A DNA stretch of 64,000 nt from Mucilaginibacter sp. Its GTDB lineage: Bacteria; Bacteroidota; Bacteroidia; Sphingobacteriales; Sphingobacteriaceae. The stretch is taken from assembly GCF_025362475.1 (NCBI RefSeq), contig NZ_JANYGH010000072.1, forward strand, positions 1 to 64,000. The letters run 5' to 3'. Below the pieces are notes generated by a model that saw only the letters and a program-made list of their open reading frames with translations, did not search any database and was not told the origin of the DNA. Made by a program: the position numbers and the translations under genes. This document shows positions 41,258 to 51,046 of this stretch, piece by piece (the first letter of the stretch is position 1; each line of letters begins with the position of its first letter).

Positions 41258-44200
41258 ATGAAATATTTTAAACACCCCAAGGGTGTAAGAGATAACTATT
41301 GGCTATTTAAGTCCATATTAATAATGAAATTGACATTTATTTTAACAGTGTTCTTTAGCCTGCAAACCATGGCGAAAGTATACTCACAACAAAAAGTCAC
41401 CTTTAATGTAAAATCGGTAGATTTTAACAAAGTTATCTCCGCCATTCAAAAGCAAACCAACTACCACTTCGTTTTCAGCGAGCGTAAGATCCCGTCAACA
41501 AAAAAGATCACGCTTAACGTACAAAACGAAGAGGTTACTTCGGTATTGAACAAGCTGTTGGCTAATTCTGATTTCACATACACCCAATTGGAAAATAACC
41601 TGATCGTTATCTCTCAAAAAAATGAGATCATAAATGCAGCTATTATTCATGGTAAGGTTGTTGACGAAAATGGCACTCCGGCTCCTGGTGTTTCAGTAAG
41701 GGTAAAAGGCACTACAACCGGCACTATTACTGATGCAAATGGTAATTTCTCTGTAAATGCTCCCGATAATGCAATACTTGTATTTTCGTTCTTAGGTTAC
41801 GAAACCCAGGAAGTAGCAGTTGCAGGCAAAAAAGAATTTTCTATTAAATTAACCGTGTCTGCCAAAAGCTTAAGCGAAGTGGTAGTAACTGCGTTAGGTA
41901 TTAAAAAGGATTCAAAAAAATTAGGTTACGCTGTTACTACAGTTAACGGTAGCGTAATGGATAAGGCAAAAGAGTCAAACGTTGCCATGTCATTAGAGGG
42001 CCGTGTTGCAGGCTTAAGTATAAGTGGTGCCAATGGTGGCGCGGGTTCTTCAGCGCGTATCTTATTACGTGGTGTAACCAGCACAGGAACCACTCAAGGA
42101 CCTTTGTTTGTAATTAATGGAGTACCAATGGATAACACCCAAAGAGGCCAATCGGGCGAATGGGGAGGTGCTGATTATGGTGACGGTATTGCCAATATTA
42201 ACCCCGATGATATCGAAACAATGACCGTTTTAAAAGGTCAGTCGGCATCCGCACTTTATGGTACACGTGCAACAGGCGGTGTAATTTTGATCACCACCAA
42301 ATCAGGCAAGAAAAATTCGGGCTTTGGTGTTGAATACAATACCAATTACCAGATGGATAAGGTATATGATAACACCGATTTTCAAACTGCATATGGCCAG
42401 GGAGAAAATGGCGTTAAACCAACAACTGTTGCTGGTGCATTAAGTTCAGGTAACCTTGCATGGGGTGCAAAGCTTGATGGCTCATCAGTAATACAATTTG
42501 ATGGAAAAAACTATGCATATTCAAAAACAAGTGATAACTACGCTAAATTTTATAAAACCGGTGGTACCTTTACCAATACTGTATCGTTAACAGGTGGCGG
42601 TGAAAGTGGAGCTTTCCGTTTATCCTTATCAGATTTCAATAACCATGCGATAACGCCTAATAGCGGTTTAAACAGGAAAAGTTTTAACTTTAACGGGTCA
42701 CAAACTGTTATAAAAAATCTGGATATAAACCTGGTTGCTAACTATATTATAGACAACGCGAAAAACCGCTCTGGTTTAAGTGATGGACCAGGTAACCCAA
42801 ACAACGTTCAGTTCCTTGCACCAAACGAAGCTCAAAGCATTTTAGCGCCAGGTTATAACTCGGCCGGTAAAGAAACATCATTCACCAATGATATTTATGT
42901 AACCAACCCTTACTTTGCAGCTTACAAATTTATAAACAATACCAAAAGAGAGCGCTTAATCTCATCTATATCAGCAAGATACGCTATTACACCATGGGCT
43001 TATGCGCAAGGTCGTATTGGTTATGATAAAATTAACGATAACAGGTTAAATATCGAACCAACAGGTACTGCTTATGTTGGTGGTAATGGTAACATGAATA
43101 CCCAAACGTCTCAAACTACAGAGTTCAACGCAGACGTGTTATTTGGGGCAAAACACGACCTGGTGAAAGACTTATTGAATCTTGATCTTTCATTCGGTGG
43201 TAACGTGCGTAAAAATGACTATTCAGGCACTACTATCGGTGGTAGTAACTTTATTATCCCTTATTTTTACGATTTATCAAACTTGCCAACCAGGAACAGT
43301 GGCAATCTTGACCCTAAAAAACTTGAAGTACATTCAGCATATTACACAGCTGATTTTGCTATTAAAGATTTCTTAGTTATAGGTACAACCGGCCGTTATG
43401 ACTACTATAGCAGTATCGGAAAAGACCTGGGTCCGGGTATCTTTACACCATCTGTTTCTGCAAGCTTTATCTTCTCTGACCTTGCACATATCAATGGTCT
43501 TGATTTTGGAAAACTTCGTGTTGCGTACGCAAAAACAAGCGCGGGTGCAGATCCATATGCCAACCAAATCTATTATAGCGTTAACAACTCTATCAACGGT
43601 GTTAACGCCGGTGGTTTTAGCTCTCAGTTAGCTAACCTTTTGTTAAAACCTTATACTTTAACAGAGGTTGAAATTGGTACTGAAATGAAGTTTTTCAATG
43701 ACCGGTTCGGGTTAGATGTAGCTTATTTCAATCGCAAAACAAAGAATGAAATAGTTAATGGCAGCATCGACTGGTCAACAGGTTACACAAATGCTTATGC
43801 AGCTACCGCTTCTGTACAAAATAAAGGTATTGAGGTTGAGTTACATGGTACACCTTTTAAAACAAGCGACTTTAGCTGGTCTCCTTCATTTAACTTTACC
43901 TACGTAAAAAATAAAGTTTTAGAAACAGATAAAAGTGGTGCAAATATTGGCTTAGGTACATACCGTCCATTAAACGCTACTACAGCGTTTGTTAAAGGCT
44001 TGGCAGGTCCGCAAATATTAGCAAATGATTACGCCCGCGATGCCAGCGGAAAGATCATTTTTGATGCAAACGGTATCCCAACAGCTACTGCACGCATCCC
44101 GATGGGTAGTGTTATCCCTAAATTTTATGGTGGTTTAAACAACGATTTCAACTACAAAAACTTCAATCTTGGTTTCCTTGTTGATTACCGTTTTGGCAAC

Positions 44201-44641
44201 AAAGTACTTTCTGCAACTAATTACTACAGCATCTTCCGTGGTTTAAATAAAATGACGCTTGAAGGCCGTGAAACCGGTGTAGTTGGTCAAGGTGTTACTG
44301 CAACTGGTGCAACAAATACAGTAAATGTACCTGCCGAAACCTATTACCAGGCTTTAGCTCGTGGTGTATCAGCATTAAACGTGCTTGATGGCAGCTTTAT
44401 TAAGCTTCGTCAAATAACCTTCGGCTACACATTTGGTAAAAACTATTTGGCAAATACACCGCTTAGCTCAATTACCTTCTCATTGGTAGCCAGAAATTTA
44501 TGGACTATCATGAAGCATACCGACAATATCGATCCTGAATCAAATTTTGCTCCCGGTATAAATTATGCCGGTATTGAAGGCACAAGCGTTCCTGCTGTTA
44601 GGACTTATGGGTTTAACTTAAACTTCAAATTTAAAAAATAA
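41258..44641 (+). CDS. SusC/RagA TonB-dependent outer-membrane transducer with STN domain
   Basis: 1127 residues. After the signal region, an STN (secretin/TonB) domain lies near 45-125 (VTFNVKSVDFNKVISAIQKQ; LNKLLANSDFTYTQLENN). A carboxypeptidase-regulatory-like domain follows (IIHGKVVDENGTPAPGVSVR), then the plug (VVVTALGIKKDSKKLGYAV; INPDDIETMTVLKGQSASAL; GTRATGGVILITTKSG) and the barrel, ending FNLNFKFKK. The STN domain marks it as a transducer that signals through FecR. It imports oligosaccharide with the SusD encoded 6 nt downstream. Confidence 0.95.
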   Translation: MKYFKHPKGVRDNYWLFKSILIMKLTFILTVFFSLQTMAKVYSQQKVTFNVKSVDFNKVISAIQKQTNYHFVFSERKIPSTKKITLNVQNEEVTSVLNKLLANSDFTYTQLENNLIVISQKNEIINAAIIHGKVVDENGTPAPGVSVRVKGTTTGTITDANGNFSVNAPDNAILVFSFLGYETQEVAVAGKKEFSIKLTVSAKSLSEVVVTALGIKKDSKKLGYAVTTVNGSVMDKAKESNVAMSLEGRVAGLSISGANGGAGSSARILLRGVTSTGTTQGPLFVINGVPMDNTQRGQSGEWGGADYGDGIANINPDDIETMTVLKGQSASALYGTRATGGVILITTKSGKKNSGFGVEYNTNYQMDKVYDNTDFQTAYGQGENGVKPTTVAGALSSGNLAWGAKLDGSSVIQFDGKNYAYSKTSDNYAKFYKTGGTFTNTVSLTGGGESGAFRLSLSDFNNHAITPNSGLNRKSFNFNGSQTVIKNLDINLVANYIIDNAKNRSGLSDGPGNPNNVQFLAPNEAQSILAPGYNSAGKETSFTNDIYVTNPYFAAYKFINNTKRERLISSISARYAITPWAYAQGRIGYDKINDNRLNIEPTGTAYVGGNGNMNTQTSQTTEFNADVLFGAKHDLVKDLLNLDLSFGGNVRKNDYSGTTIGGSNFIIPYFYDLSNLPTRNSGNLDPKKLEVHSAYYTADFAIKDFLVIGTTGRYDYYSSIGKDLGPGIFTPSVSASFIFSDLAHINGLDFGKLRVAYAKTSAGADPYANQIYYSVNNSINGVNAGGFSSQLANLLLKPYTLTEVEIGTEMKFFNDRFGLDVAYFNRKTKNEIVNGSIDWSTGYTNAYAATASVQNKGIEVELHGTPFKTSDFSWSPSFNFTYVKNKVLETDKSGANIGLGTYRPLNATTAFVKGLAGPQILANDYARDASGKIIFDANGIPTATARIPMGSVIPKFYGGLNNDFNYKNFNLGFLVDYRFGNKVLSATNYYSIFRGLNKMTLEGRETGVVGQGVTATGATNTVNVPAETYYQALARGVSALNVLDGSFIKLRQITFGYTFGKNYLANTPLSSITFSLVARNLWTIMKHTDNIDPESNFAPGINYAGIEGTSVPAVRTYGFNLNFKFKK

Positions 44642-44647
44642 CAAAAG

Positions 44648-46234
44648 ATGAAAAAACGATATATATATAGTTGTTTGCTTGCCGGGGCTACGCTTATTGC
44701 AAACTGCTCAAAAAACTTTGATCAGGTTAACGTTAACCCTACCAAAGTTAATGCTGATTTGTTTAATCCAAACTTTTTAATGGCACAAGCACAAATCCAG
44801 TTTTCAAATACTGGTTATGATCAATTGCTTTTTCAAAGTATGTGGTCGCAAGCGCTTTCATCTACCTATGATTATTATGGTAATGGTGATAAATATGTAG
44901 CTACAGGTAGTTTTCAGGATTATAAAGCCCGTACCTGGAACAACGGTTACAGCGCAACTACTCTTATTGACGAAATGAAAAACCTGATAAAGGGCAAAGC
45001 AGATTATAGCAACCTTGATAACTGTGGCACCATTTTACGCGTATTGATGCTTGAGCGTGTTACCGATGCTTATGGAGATATGCCATTTTCACAGGAAGGG
45101 CAGGCAAAATCAGGAATTTTTACACCTGTATTTGATGCTCAAAAAGATATCTATGCTTCTATGCTTGACCAATTGGATAAAGCATGTACTGCCTTAGATG
45201 TTTCAAAAGCTGGCCCTACAAGTGATCTTTTCTATAGTGGTAATGTTGCACAATGGAAAAAATTGGGTTACTCATTAATGCTTCGTGCTGCTATGCGCTT
45301 AACCAAAGTTGATGTTGCTACCGCTCAAAAATATGCCGAAAAAGCATATACAGGAGGTACAATGGCCGGCATCGCCGATAATGCGAAAGTAAAAGCAGAC
45401 TATGGCAACAGCAACGGAAACTCTGATGCAGCAGCATTATTGGTTACTGATGACTTTAGAGAAGTAAGATGGGGGAAAACGCTGGTTGACTTTATGAAAA
45501 GCAGCGCAGATCCACGTGTTAGCGCAATAGCAGAAATTTCTGCAGGCACTGGCAAAACAGCTAATGAAAACAAAGCTGTTGGTATCAGCACCTTCGCGTT
45601 GCAAACTGGTATGCCTAATGGTTTTGACTTAAAGGGTGGCTCAACTGATATTTCAAAAGCTACCGGGTATCCAGGTACATCACCTGCAGATCCATCGGTT
45701 AAGGATGATTCTCCAGCCCCGGTTGGTAAATACTCCCGTCCTAAATTTGCAGTGTATGATGATCGTAATCGTTATAATTTCCTGTTGACTTATGGCGAAA
45801 CTGAACTTTTATTAGCAGAGGCCGCATTTAGAGGATGGGCTACAGGAACTGCAGCTACTCATTATGCTAACGCGTTAACTGCAGACATGCAAACCTTATC
45901 TCAATTTGGTACAACATCGGTTGATGCTGCTGCAATAACTGCTTATGTTGCTACACATCCATTGGTTCCGGCTACTGCACTACAGCAAATCAACATGGAG
46001 TACTACGTTGAAACTGCAACAGTTTTCAACTTTAACGAAAACTGGAATAACTGGAAAAGATCCGGGTTCCCTGTTTTAACTAAAGTTGCTTACCCAAATC
46101 AGTTTGCTACAGATATTCCAAGAAGAATCGCTTATCCTGTTACTTTATCATCAACAAACGCCGCAAATTTTGCTGCCGCTGTTGCAAGAATGGGTGGCGA
46201 CACATTCATAACACGTGTTTACTGGGATAAATAA
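44648..46234 (+). CDS. SusD/RagB-family nutrient-binding lipoprotein
   Basis: 528 residues with a lipobox ending in LIANC. The N-terminus (SKNFDQVNVNPTKVNADLFN) and blocks such as MLERVTDAYGDMPFSQEGQA and FLLTYGETELLLAEAAFRGW are those of the SusD-like_2 group. It sits on top of its SusC partner at the cell surface and binds the oligosaccharide. It follows SusC by 6 nt, and a strong terminator lies directly after it. Confidence 0.94.
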   Translation: MKKRYIYSCLLAGATLIANCSKNFDQVNVNPTKVNADLFNPNFLMAQAQIQFSNTGYDQLLFQSMWSQALSSTYDYYGNGDKYVATGSFQDYKARTWNNGYSATTLIDEMKNLIKGKADYSNLDNCGTILRVLMLERVTDAYGDMPFSQEGQAKSGIFTPVFDAQKDIYASMLDQLDKACTALDVSKAGPTSDLFYSGNVAQWKKLGYSLMLRAAMRLTKVDVATAQKYAEKAYTGGTMAGIADNAKVKADYGNSNGNSDAAALLVTDDFREVRWGKTLVDFMKSSADPRVSAIAEISAGTGKTANENKAVGISTFALQTGMPNGFDLKGGSTDISKATGYPGTSPADPSVKDDSPAPVGKYSRPKFAVYDDRNRYNFLLTYGETELLLAEAAFRGWATGTAATHYANALTADMQTLSQFGTTSVDAAAITAYVATHPLVPATALQQINMEYYVETATVFNFNENWNNWKRSGFPVLTKVAYPNQFATDIPRRIAYPVTLSSTNAANFAAAVARMGGDTFITRVYWDK

Positions 46235-46248
46235 AATTTAATTTCCTT

Positions 46249-46284
46249 AACAAACAGGGAGACATTATTGTCTCCCTGTTTGTT
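46249..46284 (+). terminator. Strong terminator after SusD
   Basis: AACAAACAGGGAGACA (46249-46264) pairs perfectly with TGTCTCCCTGTTTGTT (46269-46284) around TTAT, and TTATTA follows. It separates the SusC/D pair from the CRTAC1-like gene, though partial readthrough is possible. Confidence 0.9.
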
Positions 46285-46355
46285 TTATTACCTTTATATA
46301 TAATTCTGTTCACAGAATTGCGTATCCCCGACCATGAGTTTTTATTAAAGTACTT

Positions 46356-49300
46356 ATGTCCCTTTTTAATTTATATTCTCCTAAAGGTATGTTCAGCCCC
46401 GTTGCTGTAGCAACTGCGGCACTTTGTTTGTCATCTCTTACCTCCTACTCCCAGCAACCCTTATTTAAACTGCTGAACAGTAAAGAAACCAATATTAAAT
46501 TCAGCAATGATATTAACGAGACCGAATCGCTTAACGTTTTATCATATGAGTATTTTTACAATGGTGGCGGCGTAGCTGTTGGCGATATTAATAACGATGG
46601 TTTGCCCGACCTCATGTTCACAGGGAATATGAAGCCTAATAAGCTTTATTTGAATTTGGGACACATGAAATTCAAGGATATCACCAGTGATGCCAGCCCG
46701 GAATTGGGTGGCAGACCAGATTCATGGAAAACAGGCGTTACCATGGCCGACGTTAATGGCGATGGATTGTTAGATATTTATGTTTGCTACTCTGGTAAAA
46801 CAGATAACGAAACCCGCAGCAACCAATTATTTATAAACCAGGGAAATAACAAATTTAAGGAAGAAGCCAAAGCCTACGGCCTGGCCGACCCCGGATATAG
46901 TACGCAGGCTGTTTTTTTTGATTATGATAATGATGGCGACCTGGATATGTTCCTGCTGAATCATAACATCAAAAAAATAGATAATATGGAACTGGCCCGC
47001 TATAAAAATCAAACTGATGATTTGGCCAGTAATAAACTTTTCAAAAATGATAACGGACATTTTACCGATGTATCAAAAGCAGCCGGCATAGTACAAAATC
47101 CACTCACCTTTGGCTTGGGTGTGGCCATTGCCGATATCAATAAAGATGGCTGGCCCGATATTTATGTAACCAACGATTATAACGAACCTGATTACATTTA
47201 CATCAATAACCACGACGGTACGTTTAGCGAAAAATCAAAAGATATGCTCAGGCACATGTCGCACTTTTCTATGGGTGTTGATATTGCCGATTTTAATAAT
47301 GACGGCTTGCCCGATATTATGACCCTTGATATGTTGCCCGAGGATAACCACAGGCAAAAATCATTACAATTAGAAGAAAACTATGAGTCTTTTGCACTAA
47401 TGCAAAACCAAGGACTTTACAAACAATATATGCGTAATATGCTACAGCTTAACAATGGCGACGGCACATTCAGCGAAATAGCACAATTAGCCGGCGTTTC
47501 CAATACCGATTGGAGCTGGTGCCCCCTCATTGCAGATTTTGACAACGATGGATACAAGGATATATTTATCACCAACGGGTATTTGAGAGATTACACCAAC
47601 AAAGACTTTTTACGCTATTGGGGCGATTACAAAATAAAAAAAGCAGTGGCCGGCGAACCATTCCGTCTGATGGACCTGGTAATGGCGATGCCCTCAACAT
47701 CCGTACCCGATTACATTTTCAGAAACAACCACGACCTTACCTTTACCAACAAACAGGTGGAGTGGGGTCTTAATCAACAAAATATTTCAAACGGTGCTGT
47801 GTACGTGGATCTGGATAATGACGGCGACCTGGACCTTGTTGTAAATAACATCAATCAGCCCGCATCCGTTTATCAAAACATGAGCCGGGATAATAACAAC
47901 ACCTCTTACCTGGCTGTTAAATTAAAAGGCACAGGTAAAAACACCAATGCTATTGGCGCCAAGGTGAGTGTTTACACAGGTAAAAACATACAGTACCAGG
48001 AAGTAAACCCAAACCGGGGATATCTTTCATGTGTATCAACTACGTTGAATTTTGGTTTAGGCGATATCAAAAAAGTCGATTCTGTACGCGTCATCTGGCC
48101 CGATAATTCTTCGCAGTTGCTGAGGGATGTGAATGCTAATCAATTATTGACCATTAACTATCAACCAACAGAAAAGTCATTTAACCAGGGGAGTATTGTA
48201 AAGAAAACCGTTTTTAAACATACGGAGCCTATTATCGATTTTAAACCCGAAGAGATCACCCTTAACGATTTTAAACGCCAGTTATTGATGCTGTTCATGT
48301 ACTCCAAAGCTGCTCCTGTTATTGCAAAAGCCGATGTAAATGGCGACGGCCTGGAGGATTTGTTTGTCAGCGGAGAAAAGGATAGTCCGGGTAAATTGTT
48401 TCTGCAACAGGCAGGGGGCAAATACGTAACCAAAGATATCATTCGCGGCAATACTGATAACATGGGCACTACATCGGCAGCGGCATTTTTTGATGCCAAT
48501 GGCGATGGCAAACCCGATCTGTACATTGCAAAAGGCGGTTATTCCTTATATGAACCCAATACCGCCGATTTGCAGGATGAACTTTATATTAATGAAGGTA
48601 ACGGGCGATTTGTACTCTCGCCTACTGCCTTACCTGTGCTTAATGCCAACAGTAAATCTGTTGTAAAACCCTGCGATTTTGATGGCGATGGAGATATTGA
48701 TCTTTTTGTAGGTGGCAGGGTAATACCGGGCCAATACCCGGTTGCTCCGCAAAGTTATCTGTTGGTAAATGATGGCAAAGGTAAATTCACAGCCGCACCT
48801 ATCCCATTCAACAAAAGTGGAATGATTACCGATGCACAATGGATTGATATGAATAATGACGGCCGCAAAGATTTGGTATTATGCGGTGAATTTATGCCGA
48901 TAACTATCTTTATAAATACCAAAGACGGATTCATAGACAAAACCAGTGATTATTTTGATGCCCCTCAAAAAGGATTCTGGAATAAAATTTCCTTCGCCGA
49001 TGTAAACGGCGATGGTAAGCCCGACTTGATAGCTGGCAACCTGGGCTTAAACACCCAGATCAGGGCAACTGATAAGGAACCTGCCGAAATGTATTTTACC
49101 GATCTGGATAACAATGGCTCTATCGACCCTTTCTTTAACTTTTATATCCTGGGCAAAAGCTACCCTTTTGTAAGCAGGGATGAACTGAACGAACAGATTT
49201 ATCCCATGCGCAGGAAGTTCAACTCCTACAAGATGTACGCCGACGCCACCATTAATGAAATTTTTAGTGCCGATGACCTGGCCAAAGCCGGAAAGCTGGT

Positions 49301-49670
49301 CATTAATAATATAAAAACTACGCTTTTCATCAATACCAATGGCAAGCTTACTGCTGCTGCTTTACCAATGGAAGCACAGTTTGCACCGGTGAGCCAGATC
49401 ATAACCGGCGATTTTGATCATGATGGGCATACAGATTTGCTATTGTTAGGTAATCATTCAGACAATCGTCTTAAAATTGGAAGTATTGATGCCAACTATG
49501 GCTGCCTGCTTAAAGGCGATGGCAAAGGCGGATTTATATATATAGATCAGTCATCATCCGGACTTTCGGTTATGGGCGATGTAAAATCGGCTGTAGAGAT
49601 CAACGTTAACAAAACTCCGTACTTGCTGATAGGCATAAGCGATGGGCCGCTTCAATTTTATAAAGAATAA
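46356..49670 (+). CDS. CRTAC1-like FG-GAP/VCBS protein with ASPIC/UnbV domain
   Basis: 1104 residues. A signal peptide ends near SYSQQ; a second ATG at 46389 is possible. Many Asp-rich FG-GAP loops are present (DINNDGLPDLMFTGN; DVNGDGLLDIYVCYSG; DFNNDGLPDIMTLDM; DLDNDGDLDLVVNN). The ASPIC/UnbV domain lies near the middle (VKLKGTGKNTNAIGAKVSVY; YLSCVSTTLNFGLGD; VDSVRVIWPDNS). A second propeller follows. Such proteins are found in many Bacteroidota PULs and probably bind glycans or calcium at the surface. The stop overlaps the next start by one base. Confidence 0.9.
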   Translation: MSLFNLYSPKGMFSPVAVATAALCLSSLTSYSQQPLFKLLNSKETNIKFSNDINETESLNVLSYEYFYNGGGVAVGDINNDGLPDLMFTGNMKPNKLYLNLGHMKFKDITSDASPELGGRPDSWKTGVTMADVNGDGLLDIYVCYSGKTDNETRSNQLFINQGNNKFKEEAKAYGLADPGYSTQAVFFDYDNDGDLDMFLLNHNIKKIDNMELARYKNQTDDLASNKLFKNDNGHFTDVSKAAGIVQNPLTFGLGVAIADINKDGWPDIYVTNDYNEPDYIYINNHDGTFSEKSKDMLRHMSHFSMGVDIADFNNDGLPDIMTLDMLPEDNHRQKSLQLEENYESFALMQNQGLYKQYMRNMLQLNNGDGTFSEIAQLAGVSNTDWSWCPLIADFDNDGYKDIFITNGYLRDYTNKDFLRYWGDYKIKKAVAGEPFRLMDLVMAMPSTSVPDYIFRNNHDLTFTNKQVEWGLNQQNISNGAVYVDLDNDGDLDLVVNNINQPASVYQNMSRDNNNTSYLAVKLKGTGKNTNAIGAKVSVYTGKNIQYQEVNPNRGYLSCVSTTLNFGLGDIKKVDSVRVIWPDNSSQLLRDVNANQLLTINYQPTEKSFNQGSIVKKTVFKHTEPIIDFKPEEITLNDFKRQLLMLFMYSKAAPVIAKADVNGDGLEDLFVSGEKDSPGKLFLQQAGGKYVTKDIIRGNTDNMGTTSAAAFFDANGDGKPDLYIAKGGYSLYEPNTADLQDELYINEGNGRFVLSPTALPVLNANSKSVVKPCDFDGDGDIDLFVGGRVIPGQYPVAPQSYLLVNDGKGKFTAAPIPFNKSGMITDAQWIDMNNDGRKDLVLCGEFMPITIFINTKDGFIDKTSDYFDAPQKGFWNKISFADVNGDGKPDLIAGNLGLNTQIRATDKEPAEMYFTDLDNNGSIDPFFNFYILGKSYPFVSRDELNEQIYPMRRKFNSYKMYADATINEIFSADDLAKAGKLVINNIKTTLFINTNGKLTAAALPMEAQFAPVSQIITGDFDHDGHTDLLLLGNHSDNRLKIGSIDANYGCLLKGDGKGGFIYIDQSSSGLSVMGDVKSAVEINVNKTPYLLIGISDGPLQFYKE

Positions 49671-51013
49671 TGAATTACTTAAAAAAATCATTTATTGTGC
49701 TTTGTGCTATAACTGCTCAGCAGTGTTACGCTCAAAACATTAAGAATAATTATCCGGATTATTTGCAGCCAGACCATGCGGTGAACGCCGTAACAATGGT
49801 GATGGTGCATGATGTGGTTAGTCCGCCGGTTGCTGCACGCTACTATGCCTACTCAATGCTGGGTGCTTACAATATTGTTGCCGCCAACAATAAAACCATA
49901 CCCGAATTGCAAAAATTCATTAAGGATTATAAACCCAACAACAGCTTAGATACTATCCACACCAGGTATGATTATAAAATAGCCGCCTATTACAGCATCC
50001 TGGAAACCGGCAAACTTATGCTGCCATCAGGCTTTATGCTCAAGGATGATGAAGACGCGTTTATTCAGCTGCTTCAAAAAACCAAGGTTGATCAAAAAAT
50101 AATTGACAATTCTGTTAAAGTGGCAGAACTTGCATCTAAGGTTGCGGTAGGTTTTTCAAAATCAGACCATTACAGCAAGCTTAGCGCACTTAAAAGATAT
50201 ACGCCTATAAAGGATGAAAGTAAATGGTATCCTACGCCTCCGGGTTATTTTGAAGCCGTTGAACCAAACTGGCGTACCATCCGCACTATGGTGATTGATT
50301 CGGCCAATCAGTATAAACTAACGCCTTTAATTCCTTTTAGCAAGGATACCACATCGGCATTTTATAAACAGGTAAAGGCAGTTTACCAGGTCTCTAAAAA
50401 TCTCACAACTGAACAAATTAATATAGCATTGTTTTGGGATTGTAACCCATTCGCCATTACTACCTCCGGCCATATGGCTATCGGTTATAAAAAAATAAGT
50501 CCGGGTGGGCATTGGATGCATATAACAGGACTGGTTACCAAACAAGCGCACCTTGATTTTGATCACGCTGTAATGGTAACCGCCTTAGAAGGCGTTACAC
50601 TGATGGATGCCTTTATAAGCTGCTGGGAAGAAAAATTTACCAGTAACCGCATCCGCCCCGAAACTTATATTAACCGGTATATGGATGTAAAATGGCAGCC
50701 CGTTTTGCAAACTCCCCCATTTCCGGAGTATACCAGCGGCCATGCGGTTATCTCCAATGCATCTGCCGAATTGCTCACCTATTTACTGGGTGATAACTTT
50801 GCTTATACCGATAATACAGAAATCCCCTTCGGCAGCAGTCAGCGCGATTTTAAATCATTCCGCGAGGCGGCAGCTGAGGCATCAATGTCCCGGTTTTACG
50901 GCGGCATCCATTATATGGAAAGTATTGAAAAAGGGAACAAACAAGGTAAAGAAGTTGCAGCCGGAATTATCGTCAAAATAAAAAAAGCTGGTATCTTGCC
51001 GCAAACTAAATAA
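49670..51013 (+). CDS. Vanadium haloperoxidase/PAP2-superfamily protein
   Basis: 447 residues with a signal peptide (to CYAQN). The vanadium-haloperoxidase-like core has RIRPETYINRYMD, PPFPEYTSGHAVISNASAEL and SRFYGGIHYMESIEKGNKQG, which correspond to the three phosphate/vanadate-binding blocks (usual PSGH is TSGH here). It might be a phosphatase or a haloperoxidase; the sequence does not decide. It is encoded directly after the CRTAC1-like gene (1-nt overlap) and 33 nt before GH3. This pairing with CRTAC1-like proteins recurs in Bacteroidota, from memory. Confidence 0.87.
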   Translation: MNYLKKSFIVLCAITAQQCYAQNIKNNYPDYLQPDHAVNAVTMVMVHDVVSPPVAARYYAYSMLGAYNIVAANNKTIPELQKFIKDYKPNNSLDTIHTRYDYKIAAYYSILETGKLMLPSGFMLKDDEDAFIQLLQKTKVDQKIIDNSVKVAELASKVAVGFSKSDHYSKLSALKRYTPIKDESKWYPTPPGYFEAVEPNWRTIRTMVIDSANQYKLTPLIPFSKDTTSAFYKQVKAVYQVSKNLTTEQINIALFWDCNPFAITTSGHMAIGYKKISPGGHWMHITGLVTKQAHLDFDHAVMVTALEGVTLMDAFISCWEEKFTSNRIRPETYINRYMDVKWQPVLQTPPFPEYTSGHAVISNASAELLTYLLGDNFAYTDNTEIPFGSSQRDFKSFREAAAEASMSRFYGGIHYMESIEKGNKQGKEVAAGIIVKIKKAGILPQTK

Positions 51014-51046
51014 TCTTCCTATATCTACATAAACATCCACCAAAGA